A stretch of DNA of 64,000 bases from NCBI RefSeq assembly GCF_008705135.1, contig NZ_CP023694.1, positions 372,001 to 436,000 of the forward strand, written 5' to 3'. The notes beneath the pieces were generated by a model. It did not search any database and was not told the DNA's origin. It was given only the letters and a program-made list of their open reading frames with translations. Origin of the DNA: Streptomyces coeruleorubidus (GTDB taxonomy: Bacteria > Actinomycetota > Actinomycetes > Streptomycetales > Streptomycetaceae). The stretch's first letter is position 1. Every line of letters begins with the position of its first letter. Positions 1-7,965 of this stretch are shown here, piece after piece. The position numbers and the translations under genes were made by a program.

Positions 1-425
1 TCCACGTCGGGTTCCACGGTGGCGAGCTGCGGACACGTACGGGACAGTTCCTGCCAGCCCGCCGCGTCCACCTCCCACCGCATGGCTCCCGCGGGGCTCG
101 GGCCCTGCGCGGTGACGGTGCCGTCCGCCCGCGGCACGAAGAAGACCAGACCGACGGGGACGCCGAGGACACCGGTGTCGACCTTGGGCAGCCGGACCCG
201 GCGGCGGGGCACGAGCCGGTAGTGGCCGTCCCCCGCCCTCGCCTCGGCGAACAGCACCGAGCAGGGGCCGCAGGCGCAGCACACCTCGTCCTGCCCGGTG
301 TCGTACAGGTGGGCGTGGTCGTCGGCGACCGGCGCGGCGCACAGATCGCACGCCTCCGCCCCGGCCGCCGCCGTGCGGTCGGCCGAGGAGCGGATGAGTC
401 GGGCCAGGGCTCCGTCGGTGGTCAC
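1..425 (-). CDS. DUF5947-like protein of hydrogenase operon (partial)
   Basis: The gene starts at a GTG (423-425) that overlaps the TGA of the NifU-like gene in a GTGA junction and runs off the left edge, so the C-terminus is missing. The visible 141 residues begin VTTDGALARLIR and carry a CDLC pair near residue 24 and a CCACGPC cluster near residue 48, which suggests a metal-binding knuckle. This pattern and the position after a hydrogenase NifU-like gene match the DUF5947 proteins found in actinobacterial group 1h hydrogenase operons. A role in hydrogenase assembly or function is inferred from context only. Confidence 0.7.
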   Translation of the reverse strand, partial: MTTDGALARLIRSSADRTAAAGAEACDLCAAPVADDHAHLYDTGQDEVCCACGPCSVLFAEARAGDGHYRLVPRRRVRLPKVDTGVLGVPVGLVFFVPRADGTVTAQGPSPAGAMRWEVDAAGWQELSRTCPQLATVEPDV

Positions 426-973
426 CGTGCGCCTCGGTGCGTCAGCGTGGTCAGCGGTACGAACGCGGGTGCCGGCGTGCTCGGCAGTGGTTCCACCGCC
501 GTCAGCTCGGGAGCCGCCGCGAGCACCGCCTCACGGACGGCGTCGGTGACCTCGGAACCTCCGCCACCGCAACCGGATCCGCATCCGCCGCCCGCTTTCA
601 GGCGTACCTGGGCCACCTGCCCGTCGACACCGGCCCACTCCAGGTCGCCGCCGCGTTCCTGTACGGCGGGTCGCAGTAGCTCGACCGCACGGGCCGCCCG
701 GCGCTCGGCGGGCTCGGGATGGATGTCGTGCAGGACCAGGAGGTGGCCCAGCAGTTCGTCGTCGGCGAGGTGCCCGGCCAGCTGACCGTCCGCGTGGTCC
801 ATGACGCGGGCCAGCGCCTCGCCGTAGACCTCGGTCAGCAGCGCCACCGCCTCGGTCGCAGAGCGGGTGGTGGGGCCGGGGACGGACTCGAGACCTGCCA
901 GCAGGTCGTCGAGCCGGGCGAGCCGGGCCTCGACCTCCGGGTCGGCCAGCCGGGTGCCGGAGGCCTCAGCCAT
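422..973 (-). CDS. NifU-like (NifU C-terminal domain) protein of hydrogenase operon
   Basis: A 183-residue protein. Residues about 20-100 are a helical region; residues about 105-180 resemble the NifU C-terminal Fe-S scaffold domain. The usual CxxC motif is replaced by a glycine-rich CGSGC (Cys131, Cys135). The start overlaps the end of the large-subunit gene by 8 bases, and its stop overlaps the next gene, so it is translationally coupled in the hydrogenase operon. It probably delivers or holds Fe-S clusters for the small subunit (inference from family and context). Confidence 0.8.
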   Translation of the reverse strand: MAEASGTRLADPEVEARLARLDDLLAGLESVPGPTTRSATEAVALLTEVYGEALARVMDHADGQLAGHLADDELLGHLLVLHDIHPEPAERRAARAVELLRPAVQERGGDLEWAGVDGQVAQVRLKAGGGCGSGCGGGGSEVTDAVREAVLAAAPELTAVEPLPSTPAPAFVPLTTLTHRGAR

Positions 974-2759
974 GGTTCGCCCCGTACGTCGGCGAGTGCA
1001 GAGTGGTGAGCGTCTTGCCCTTGCCGACGTACATGTGCACTCCGCACGGCAGACAGGGGTCGAAGCTGCGCACCGTGCGCATGATGTCGACGCCCTTGAA
1101 GTCGTCCGGCCCGTTCTCCTCGAAGATGGGCTGGCCCTGGACGGCGTCCTCGTACGGGCCGGGGGTGCCGTACATGTCGCGGGGGCTGGCGTTCCACGGG
1201 GTGGGCGGGTACGGGTGGTAGTTGGCGATCTTCTTGTCCTTGATCACCAGGTGGTGGGAGAGGACGCCGCGCACCGCCTCGTGGAAGCCGCAGCCGATCG
1301 CCTCGTCGGGCACCTCGTAGTTCTCGAACACCTTGGTCTCGCCCGCGCGGACCAATCCCATGGCCTCTTCGAGGAACTGCAGGGCCATGGCGGCGGCGTA
1401 GGCGATGAAGTAGGGCCGGGCGCGGTCGCGTTCGATGGTGTTGCTCCACCGCGGGATCCGCCACTCCAGGGTGGTCTCCGGCAGGGACTCGCCCTTGGGC
1501 AGGGAGATGCGCACGCTGTGGCCGGTGGACTTGACGTACGGGGTGTCGACCAGTCCGCTGAGGGCGGTCGACCACAGGCGGGCCAGCGGGCCGCCGCCGG
1601 TGTCGAGGGCGAGGTGGTCGCCGGTGCGCTGGTCGAACCAGCGGGGGCTCATCACCCAGCTGTACTTGTCGTCGAAGTCACGCTTCTGCGGCACCGGGAC
1701 GGTGGTCTGGTTCCACGGGTGGCGCATGTCGACGGGATTGCCGAGCGGGTCGTGGGTGACGAAGGGGTCCTCGTTGACCCAGTCCTCGTAGTACGAGCTG
1801 CCGAGCATGATCCGCAGGCCGAGGTTGATGTCGACGAGGTTGTTGGTGACCAGTTCGCCGTCGACGATGATGCCCGGGGTGACGTACATGTCCTTGCCCC
1901 AGGAGTTCATCGTCTCGTAGCGGTAGTCGACCGTCTTCGGGTCCTGGAAGGCGCCCCAGCAGCCCAGCAGCACGCGGCGGCGGCCGACCTCCTCGTAGCC
2001 GGGCAGCGCCTCGTAGAAGAAGTCGAAGACGTCGTCGTTCATGGCGACGGCCTTCTTCACGAAGTCGATGACCTTCATGAGCCGGCTGAGGTAGTCGGTG
2101 AAGGTGTTCGGCTGCGGCATCGTGCCGACGCCGCCCGGGTACAGCGTGGACGGGTGGACGTGCCGCCCCTCCATGAGGCAGAACATCTCGCGGGTGATCC
2201 GGCTGACCTTCAGGGCCTCCTTGTAGACCTCGCCCTCGAAGGGGTTGAAGGCCTTCATGATGCCGGCGATCGTGCGGTAGCCGTGGATGTCGCCGCGGGG
2301 TGCCTCGGTGCGTTCGGCGCGGGCCAGCACACCGGGGTTGGTGGCCTTGACCATCGCCTCGCAGAAGTCCACGAAGACCAGGTTGTCCTGGAAGATCGTG
2401 TGGTCGAACATGTACTCGGCCGCTTCACCGAGGTTGACGATGTAGTCGGCCAGCGGGGGTGGCTTGACGCCGTAGGCCATCTGCTGGGCGTAGTCGGAGC
2501 AGGTGGTGTGGTTGTCGCCGCAGATGCCGCAGATCCGGGACGTGATGAAGCCCGCGTCGCGCGGGTCCTTGCCCTTCATGAACACCGAGTAGCCGCGGAA
2601 CAGCGACGAGGTGCTGTGGCATTCGACGACTTCCCGGTTGGCGAAGTCGATCTTCGTGTAGATGCCCAGGTTCCCGATGATCCGGGTGATCGGATCCCAG
2701 GACATGTCCACGAGCTCTGGTGGCTTGCGCTCGGTGGGCCGGGCCTCGGTGGTGGTCAT
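966..2759 (-). CDS. hhyL: [NiFe] hydrogenase large subunit, actinobacterial group 1h type
   Basis: The 597-residue catalytic subunit splits H2 at a Ni-Fe(CN)2CO centre. The N-terminal nickel ligand motif RICGICGDNHTTC is at residues 75-87 (Cys77, Cys80, His84, Cys87) and the C-terminal motif DPCLPCGVH at 567-575 (Cys569, Cys572). Twenty-two residues follow the last histidine, as expected if a maturation protease trims the C-terminus. These motifs fit the high-affinity oxygen-tolerant enzymes that let streptomycetes oxidise atmospheric H2 (family knowledge). It lies 64 bases after the small-subunit gene. No hyp maturation genes are in the window. Confidence 0.93.
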   Translation of the reverse strand: MTTTEARPTERKPPELVDMSWDPITRIIGNLGIYTKIDFANREVVECHSTSSLFRGYSVFMKGKDPRDAGFITSRICGICGDNHTTCSDYAQQMAYGVKPPPLADYIVNLGEAAEYMFDHTIFQDNLVFVDFCEAMVKATNPGVLARAERTEAPRGDIHGYRTIAGIMKAFNPFEGEVYKEALKVSRITREMFCLMEGRHVHPSTLYPGGVGTMPQPNTFTDYLSRLMKVIDFVKKAVAMNDDVFDFFYEALPGYEEVGRRRVLLGCWGAFQDPKTVDYRYETMNSWGKDMYVTPGIIVDGELVTNNLVDINLGLRIMLGSSYYEDWVNEDPFVTHDPLGNPVDMRHPWNQTTVPVPQKRDFDDKYSWVMSPRWFDQRTGDHLALDTGGGPLARLWSTALSGLVDTPYVKSTGHSVRISLPKGESLPETTLEWRIPRWSNTIERDRARPYFIAYAAAMALQFLEEAMGLVRAGETKVFENYEVPDEAIGCGFHEAVRGVLSHHLVIKDKKIANYHPYPPTPWNASPRDMYGTPGPYEDAVQGQPIFEENGPDDFKGVDIMRTVRSFDPCLPCGVHMYVGKGKTLTTLHSPTYGANHG

Positions 2760-2823
2760 CGGCGGTTCTGCCCCTCGCTGTCGGTGGTGTGGGGGTGGGT
2801 GGTGGGGTGCGTGTCGCCCGGCA

Positions 2824-3912
2824 TCAGGGCCGCCAGCGCGGGTCGAAGCCGCTGGTCAGCTTGCGCTTGTTGTGGCGCCACTTGGGCTCGTGGTTGACCA
2901 GTTCGTTGGTCATGCCGCGCAGCCGGCGGATGACGGCCCCGTACGGCTTGATCGCCAGGGACGACAGGGTGCTGCCCGGGGGCTCGTCCATGAACGGCAT
3001 GAACGCGTCGGGGAAGCCGGGCATGGTGCATCCGATGCAGATGCCGCCGACGTTCGGGCAGCCGCCGAGGCCGCCCATCCAGCCGCGCTTGGGCACGTTG
3101 CAGTTGACGACCGGACCCCAGCAGCCCGTCTTCACGAGGCACTTGGGTGAGTTGTAGTCCTTGGCGAAGCTGGCCTGCTCGTAGTAGGAGCCGCGGTCGC
3201 AGCCCTCGTGGACGGTCTTCCCGAACAGCCACTGGGGGCGCAGCATGTGGTCCAGTGGGGGCGGGGGCGCGGAGCCGGCCGCGTGGTAGAGGACCCAGAT
3301 CAGGGTCTCCATGAAGTTCTCGGGCTGGATCGGGCAGCCCGGCACGTTGACGATCGGCAGGCCGGCCTGGGAGGTGTAGTCCCAGCCCAGGTAGTCGGCC
3401 AGGCCCATGCAGCCGGTGGGGTTGCCGGCCATGGCGTGGATGCCGCCGAAGGTGGCGCAGGTGCCGGCGGCGACCACCGCCCAGGCCTTGGGGGCCAGTT
3501 GATCGATCCACCAGTTCAGGGGCTGCGGCTCGCCGGTCTCCGGGTCGTTGCCGAAGGACGTCCAGTAGCCGTCGCCCTCGATGATGTTCTGGTTGGGGAC
3601 CGAGCCCTCGATGACGAGGATGAACGGGGCGAGTTCGCCGCGTACGGCCGCCCGGTAGGGGGCGAGGAAGTCCTCGCCGCCCAGGCTCGGTGAAAGGACC
3701 TTGTTGACGAGGTTCACCTTGGGCAGGCCCGGGATCAGTCCGAGCACCAGGTCCTCGATGGAGGGCTGGTCGGCGGCGGTGAGGGAGACGGTGTCCCCGT
3801 CGCAGCTCATGCCTTCGGAGATCCAGAGGATGTGGATCTCGTCGATGCCCTGTCGATCCTCTGCCCGGCTGGGCTCTTTGCTGACTTCGGTGGTGCTGCT
3901 GTGCGTTGTCAT
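2824..3912 (-). CDS. hhyS: [NiFe] hydrogenase small subunit, group 1h type
   Basis: The 362-residue Fe-S electron-transfer subunit starts at the ATG at 3912, one base after the stop of the upstream gene. There is no Tat signal, which fits a group 1h enzyme and a non-exported complex. Likely cluster ligands: proximal Cys37 with Asp40 in CDGD (a CxxD in place of the usual CxxC), Cys152 and Cys193; distal His235, Cys238, Cys258, Cys264; medial Cys271, Cys285, Cys292, Cys295. The Cys-to-Asp replacement at the proximal cluster is the feature known from actinobacterial-type hydrogenases. Confidence 0.93.
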   Translation of the reverse strand: MTTHSSTTEVSKEPSRAEDRQGIDEIHILWISEGMSCDGDTVSLTAADQPSIEDLVLGLIPGLPKVNLVNKVLSPSLGGEDFLAPYRAAVRGELAPFILVIEGSVPNQNIIEGDGYWTSFGNDPETGEPQPLNWWIDQLAPKAWAVVAAGTCATFGGIHAMAGNPTGCMGLADYLGWDYTSQAGLPIVNVPGCPIQPENFMETLIWVLYHAAGSAPPPPLDHMLRPQWLFGKTVHEGCDRGSYYEQASFAKDYNSPKCLVKTGCWGPVVNCNVPKRGWMGGLGGCPNVGGICIGCTMPGFPDAFMPFMDEPPGSTLSSLAIKPYGAVIRRLRGMTNELVNHEPKWRHNKRKLTSGFDPRWRP

Positions 3913-3913
3913 G

Positions 3914-5716
3914 TCACTCGGCCTCCGCTGCGGGGGTCTCGGAGTCGGTCGTGTGCCGCGCCTTCGCTGCGGCGGGAGCCGGTGCCGACGGCTCGTCCGG
4001 GGATCCGGCGGGCTCGATCGGTTCGAGCTCGTCGGGCCGGAAGTAGTGGAAGCGCCCGTACCAGGTGTGCAGTTCGGACGCGGGGTCGTCGTCGAGGGTG
4101 ACGGCGAGGTGCACGCTGCCGTCCACGTCGTGGAAGACAGCGGCGACTTCGGCGGTGCGGCCGGCCAGGAACATGTCCTGGGCGTCGGCACCACGTCCCC
4201 GGGGCCGGAGCCGGACACGGCTGCCGCCGCCGAGCAGGACGCCGTCGACGAGCACGGTGTCAGTCGCCGGGGAGAGGCCGTCGTCGGCGCCCTCCTGCCA
4301 CCAGGCGGGGCGGTCGACGGGGGCGGGGGGCGCCGGGGCGGCAGCCCCGGGCGGCGAGGTCGCGGGCGCGGCAGCCCTGGGCTCGGCAAGCGCGGGTGCC
4401 GGGGGCGCGGGCGCGGCAGCCCCGGGCGCAGCATGCGCAGGTGCCGCGGGTGCGGATGCGACAGCCCCCGGCACCGAGGTCACGGACGCAGCAACCCGGG
4501 GTGCCAGGGTCCCGGGCGTTGCAGCCCCGAGCTCCGGGGGCGTCGGCGCGGCATCCCTCGGTGCCGAGACCCCGGGCGCGGCAAGCGCGGGCGTCGGGGA
4601 CACCGCGGCGACCGGGGCCAGGGAGCGGACGGCGCCGTGCAGTCGTTCGAATACCTCCTGCGGCATCGTGTCGACGCGGTCGAGGATCGCGGCCGCCCGC
4701 GGGTCGGTGGCCCGCGCCTCGCGCTTCTCCTCGTCGGTCAGCAGCATCGTGCGCAGCGTGAGGATCTCGTCGATCTCGGCGGCGTCGTGCAGGTCGCCCG
4801 GGCTCTCGGGGGCCACCTGGGGGTGGTCGGGCAGGATGATCGGTGCGGAGAGCAGGACGTGGCCGTCGTCGCCGCCGAGGACGGGGAAGGTGAACTCGTT
4901 CCGGCACGAGCGGGCGAGTGCGCTCAGGTCCGTCGGCGGGTCGGTCAGCGAGACGAATTCCACGCCGTCGCCGCCGATGAGGGTGTGGGTGGCGATGAGG
5001 GCGCGGCGCAGTGCGTCGTCGCGAGCGGTCCGCGGTTGCGGTGCGGGCCCGGTGTTCGTGGTGCGCACACGGAGCCGGCAGAGGTCGTCCGAGAGTCGCT
5101 CGGCGGTGACGGTGGTGTCGGCCCGTACCTCGTCGCGGTGCCGCACCACCCGCCCGGCGTGGCCGGGCAGCGGCTCGACGTCCACACCGGCCGGCGCGAC
5201 CACGGGAACGGTGTGCCCGCCCTGAAGGAGTTCGTCGAGCGGGACCTCGACCTCGTGTTCACGCGGCACGGCCTCGTCGAAGGTCAGATGCGTCGTGCCG
5301 TCGGCGGTGCGCAGCGACTCGACGGCGTGATGACGGCCCTCCCGGGTCTCCTCCACCTGCTTGCGCTGCATCTGGAGGTGACGGATCCGCACACGTACGG
5401 ACGCGCTGCCGGGCTGCCGGATCCGCAGCAGGCACTCGGTCTGCTGGTACCAGGAGTCGGCGCTGCCGGAGACTCCGAGGGCCACGGGACCGTCCGCCTC
5501 CGCCCAGTCCCTCGGGAACAGGACCCCGAACTGCCATCTGACACGGTTCTTGGCCGAGGACCGGCGGTAGGGGTAGAGGAGGTAGCCCTCGTAGAGGACG
5601 GCGTCGGCGACGGCGCTCACCTGCTCGAAGGGGTCCGGGATCCGGTCCGGGGACAGATCCTCGCCACCTCTCGTGGCAGCGCGCGCCGTGCCGCCCTCGG
5701 CCAGTCCCTCCGCCAT
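3914..5716 (-). CDS. Conserved protein of hydrogenase operon, unknown function
   Basis: I do not recognise a named family. The chosen ATG (5716) has GAGGAG five bases upstream; an in-frame start 27 bases earlier has none. Of about 600 residues, the first 390 look globular, beginning with a YEGYLLYPYRRSSAKNR segment. Residues about 410-490 are an Ala/Pro low-complexity linker with repeated AAPG/APAPPAP units, and the last 110 residues form a second globular part (VDRPAWWQEG onward). It heads the hydrogenase operon and ends one base before the small-subunit start, so a role in hydrogenase assembly or electron delivery is likely but unproven. Confidence 0.75.
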   Translation of the reverse strand: MAEGLAEGGTARAATRGGEDLSPDRIPDPFEQVSAVADAVLYEGYLLYPYRRSSAKNRVRWQFGVLFPRDWAEADGPVALGVSGSADSWYQQTECLLRIRQPGSASVRVRIRHLQMQRKQVEETREGRHHAVESLRTADGTTHLTFDEAVPREHEVEVPLDELLQGGHTVPVVAPAGVDVEPLPGHAGRVVRHRDEVRADTTVTAERLSDDLCRLRVRTTNTGPAPQPRTARDDALRRALIATHTLIGGDGVEFVSLTDPPTDLSALARSCRNEFTFPVLGGDDGHVLLSAPIILPDHPQVAPESPGDLHDAAEIDEILTLRTMLLTDEEKREARATDPRAAAILDRVDTMPQEVFERLHGAVRSLAPVAAVSPTPALAAPGVSAPRDAAPTPPELGAATPGTLAPRVAASVTSVPGAVASAPAAPAHAAPGAAAPAPPAPALAEPRAAAPATSPPGAAAPAPPAPVDRPAWWQEGADDGLSPATDTVLVDGVLLGGGSRVRLRPRGRGADAQDMFLAGRTAEVAAVFHDVDGSVHLAVTLDDDPASELHTWYGRFHYFRPDELEPIEPAGSPDEPSAPAPAAAKARHTTDSETPAAEAE

Positions 5717-5849
5717 CGCGTCTCCTCGTCCGGGTGTGCACACGCATCCAGGGGTGCACGCGCATCCCTTCCACCACGGTCACACCGCTCATCCACGGTC
5801 GCCTCCTACGGCGCAGTGCGATTGGGCCGTTCGGGGCTGTTACTGAGAT

Positions 5850-6366
5850 TGAACGCGTGGCGTCGTAGCTGCTGAGAGTTGTCCTCGAAGTGTCAGGCGC
5901 TCATTCCCCGTGCGGGTGGTTGGTCGGTGTGGCAGCTCAGCCAGCCGCGGCCGGGGGTGTGGCATGAACGGGTGACCCGCAATGGCACCGCACGGCTGCG
6001 CCGCCTCGTCCAACGACAGGCCGCGCCCCGTCGCCGACGGCTTCGTGGGCGAGGCGTGGTCGCAACGATCAGGACGCATCAACCAGAGGCGGATGCGGAT
6101 CTGGTCGGCCCGCTCGGGATGGTGTTGATGCCCCGCCGACGCAGCCAGGTGAGAATCGCCCTCGAGCTGTAGCCCTTGGGTGCAGTCGTCGGTGTTGCCG
6201 CCGTGACACCAGCGCGAGCGGGCGACCGAAGACGTCACAAGCCAGGTGAGTCTTGCTGGTCGGACCGCCTCTGGATCGGCCGAGGGCGCGGGGCCCCCTT
6301 TTCGGGCTCCGGCGCACGTACCACCAGGACTGAAGAGATGCGCTTCCGCCCGGATGAAGACGCTGG
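5850..6366 (-). pseudogene. Degenerate IS5-family transposase remnant
   Basis: Typical IS5-family transposase segments are visible on the minus strand but in different frames. SRGGPTSKTHLACD with FGRPLAL lies near 6210-6290, and KGYSSRAILTWLRRRGINTIP-like sequence near 6115-6180; the rest is scrambled with in-frame stops. No open frame spans the region and I found no clear terminal inverted repeats. It is a dead insertion-sequence relic between the hydrogenase operon and the following membrane protein. Boundaries are approximate. Confidence 0.75.
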
Positions 6367-7092
6367 CTATGGGAGCAAGTAGGTCGTACAGGCCGGCCCC
6401 TGCTGTCTGCGAGTTTCACACTCGTCGTTGGTCCCGTCACCGGCGTTGAGGGCGATGATGTGGATGGCCTCCGCCTGTGGCGGGGGCGAGAGGGGAACGC
6501 TGATCCGCTGCTCGACCACGCCCTCGTCGTTCGGCCTGAGGGAGCTCGAGTAGAGGTCGACGCCTTCGTCGACCGGCTCGCCGTCAGCCGTCTCGGCGGC
6601 TACGTAAACTCCGATGCTCGACCACGTTTCGACACCGTCGGCGCGAATGTCGAAGCTCAGTCGCAGCGAAGACCGAGAACCGTCGACCCTGACATCCGTG
6701 ATGCTCGGCCGACCGTTGCCCCCGGCGGCCTTGGCCGCGCCGATGACCGCCACGCTCAGCGCCACCATGTAGAAGACCACACCGAGAACCAGCACAGCGG
6801 TCTCCCACAGATTGCCCCGCCGTGTGGGGTGAATGAGCAGGGCCACGATGCTGCACACGATGGCGACGATGGCGCAGAGCGAGGCCACATAGATCGGCCA
6901 CGACTCGTTGTTGAGAGCAACGAAGACGAACTCGCTGCGCAGCCCGAGTGCGGTCATGACTCCCGTGACGGCGACGAGGGCGCCGGCGAGGATTTTGGCG
7001 ACGTCATCCAAGCGCTTTCCGATGCCGACCTGGATCATTTCGGATGTGGGGTCCGGGGCGGGGTCCCTGCTCTGCTTCTGCACCCCACTCAT
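6367..7092 (-). CDS. Membrane protein of unknown function
   Basis: A 241-residue protein starting MSGVQKQSRDPAPD. Three predicted transmembrane helices lie at about residues 35-52, 65-87 and 96-120. The remaining 120 residues form a soluble, probably external domain rich in beta-type sequence, with two cysteines near the C-terminus (CETRRQQGPAC) that could form a disulfide. Its 3' end abuts the transposase relic. I do not recognise the family and nothing nearby suggests a function. Confidence 0.7.
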   Translation of the reverse strand: MSGVQKQSRDPAPDPTSEMIQVGIGKRLDDVAKILAGALVAVTGVMTALGLRSEFVFVALNNESWPIYVASLCAIVAIVCSIVALLIHPTRRGNLWETAVLVLGVVFYMVALSVAVIGAAKAAGGNGRPSITDVRVDGSRSSLRLSFDIRADGVETWSSIGVYVAAETADGEPVDEGVDLYSSSLRPNDEGVVEQRISVPLSPPPQAEAIHIIALNAGDGTNDECETRRQQGPACTTYLLP

Positions 7093-7270
7093 GCCACACT
7101 CCTTGCCGTCGGCTCCAGGCAGTCAACGGAACGCTCACCGGGCGCCCGAGCGTACAACGCCGCATTCGTGCAGGAATGCCGACGAGGCGCAGGCCAGAGC
7201 GTGCCTCTTTGATGTGTTGAGCGGTTGATCCGATGTTCCCTGTTCGGCTGTGTGGGGGGGTGCACGACGA

Positions 7271-7300
7271 CGGCCCGTCAGCGGTGAGCGCGACGGGCCG
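7271..7300 (-). terminator. Hairpin terminator after the DUF6069-like gene
   Basis: CGGCCCGTC (7271-7279) pairs perfectly with GACGGGCCG (7292-7300) around a 12-base loop. It lies 37 bases past the stop of the DUF6069-like gene at 7337. The 7093-7270 stretch shows nothing else recognisable. Confidence 0.6.
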
Positions 7301-7336
7301 GTGTCGGGATCGTGGGAATCGAGGGAGTCGAGGGCG

Positions 7337-7804
7337 TCACCTCCGCACGTGGGACAGCCGCCGTGCCACCAGGGGGATGATCACCGCGGCGGCCACGACG
7401 TGCGACAGGGCGAGGACGATCTGGGTGGACGTGGCCGTGTGCGGGGCGACGGCCGGGCCGGCGAGGGACAGTGCGGTGAGGACGACGGTGGTCACGGTGA
7501 AGGTCCGGGCGGGCTGCTTGGCCCAGCGGGCGAGCACCACCGCGAGGACGATCCCGGCGACCGACCAGAACACCACGCCGCCGCCGAAGCCGCCGACGGG
7601 GATCTCCGCGGCCTCCTCGGCCCCGGGGCCGGCCGCCTCCATGGGGACGCCCGCGGCCCGGGCGACGAGCGCGAAGGCCTCGGTCACGACGGCACCGGCG
7701 AGCGTCGCCAGGACGCCGACCAGCCATACGGGGCGCGTGGAAAGGAAGCCGGTGGTGTGCCGGGAGTCGGTCCGGTTCTGCGTCTGAGGGGTCGTCACGC
7801 TCAT
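7337..7804 (-). CDS. DUF6069-family membrane protein
   Basis: The ATG at 7804 has AGGAGAAGG upstream, so this start is preferred over one 32 codons earlier. The 155-residue protein has four predicted membrane helices (about residues 24-50, 78-98, 103-122 and 127-148), including the segments GGGVVFWSVAGIVLAVVL and VVTEAFALVARAAGV. The four-helix layout with an acidic loop after helix 1 is that of the actinobacterial DUF6069 proteins, whose function is unknown. It is divergent from malic enzyme. Confidence 0.75.
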   Translation of the reverse strand: MSVTTPQTQNRTDSRHTTGFLSTRPVWLVGVLATLAGAVVTEAFALVARAAGVPMEAAGPGAEEAAEIPVGGFGGGVVFWSVAGIVLAVVLARWAKQPARTFTVTTVVLTALSLAGPAVAPHTATSTQIVLALSHVVAAAVIIPLVARRLSHVRR

Positions 7805-7965
7805 GTCGCCTTCTCCTGCTCGCTGTTGGGGCTTGGAAGCCTTACGGAGAGGTAGACCGGGCGCCGCGCCGGAACTCATCGGTGCGCCGGGAACCGGCAC
7901 GGCCCGTCGGCCGAACAGCGCAAGTCGCCTGCACGAACCGGTGAGTCCAGGGAAGGCGTCACCCC

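Noticed and set aside
867..2897. Long plus-strand open frame (about 676 codons) opposite the hydrogenase large subunit
   Set aside because: It is antisense to a gene with full hydrogenase motifs, has Gly/Val/Arg-biased composition and no recognisable domain; a common artefact of high-GC codon bias.
4320..4620. Ala/Pro repeat DNA as a separate tandem-repeat element or CRISPR-like array
   Set aside because: Units are irregular, in frame, and explained by the low-complexity protein linker; no spacer structure.
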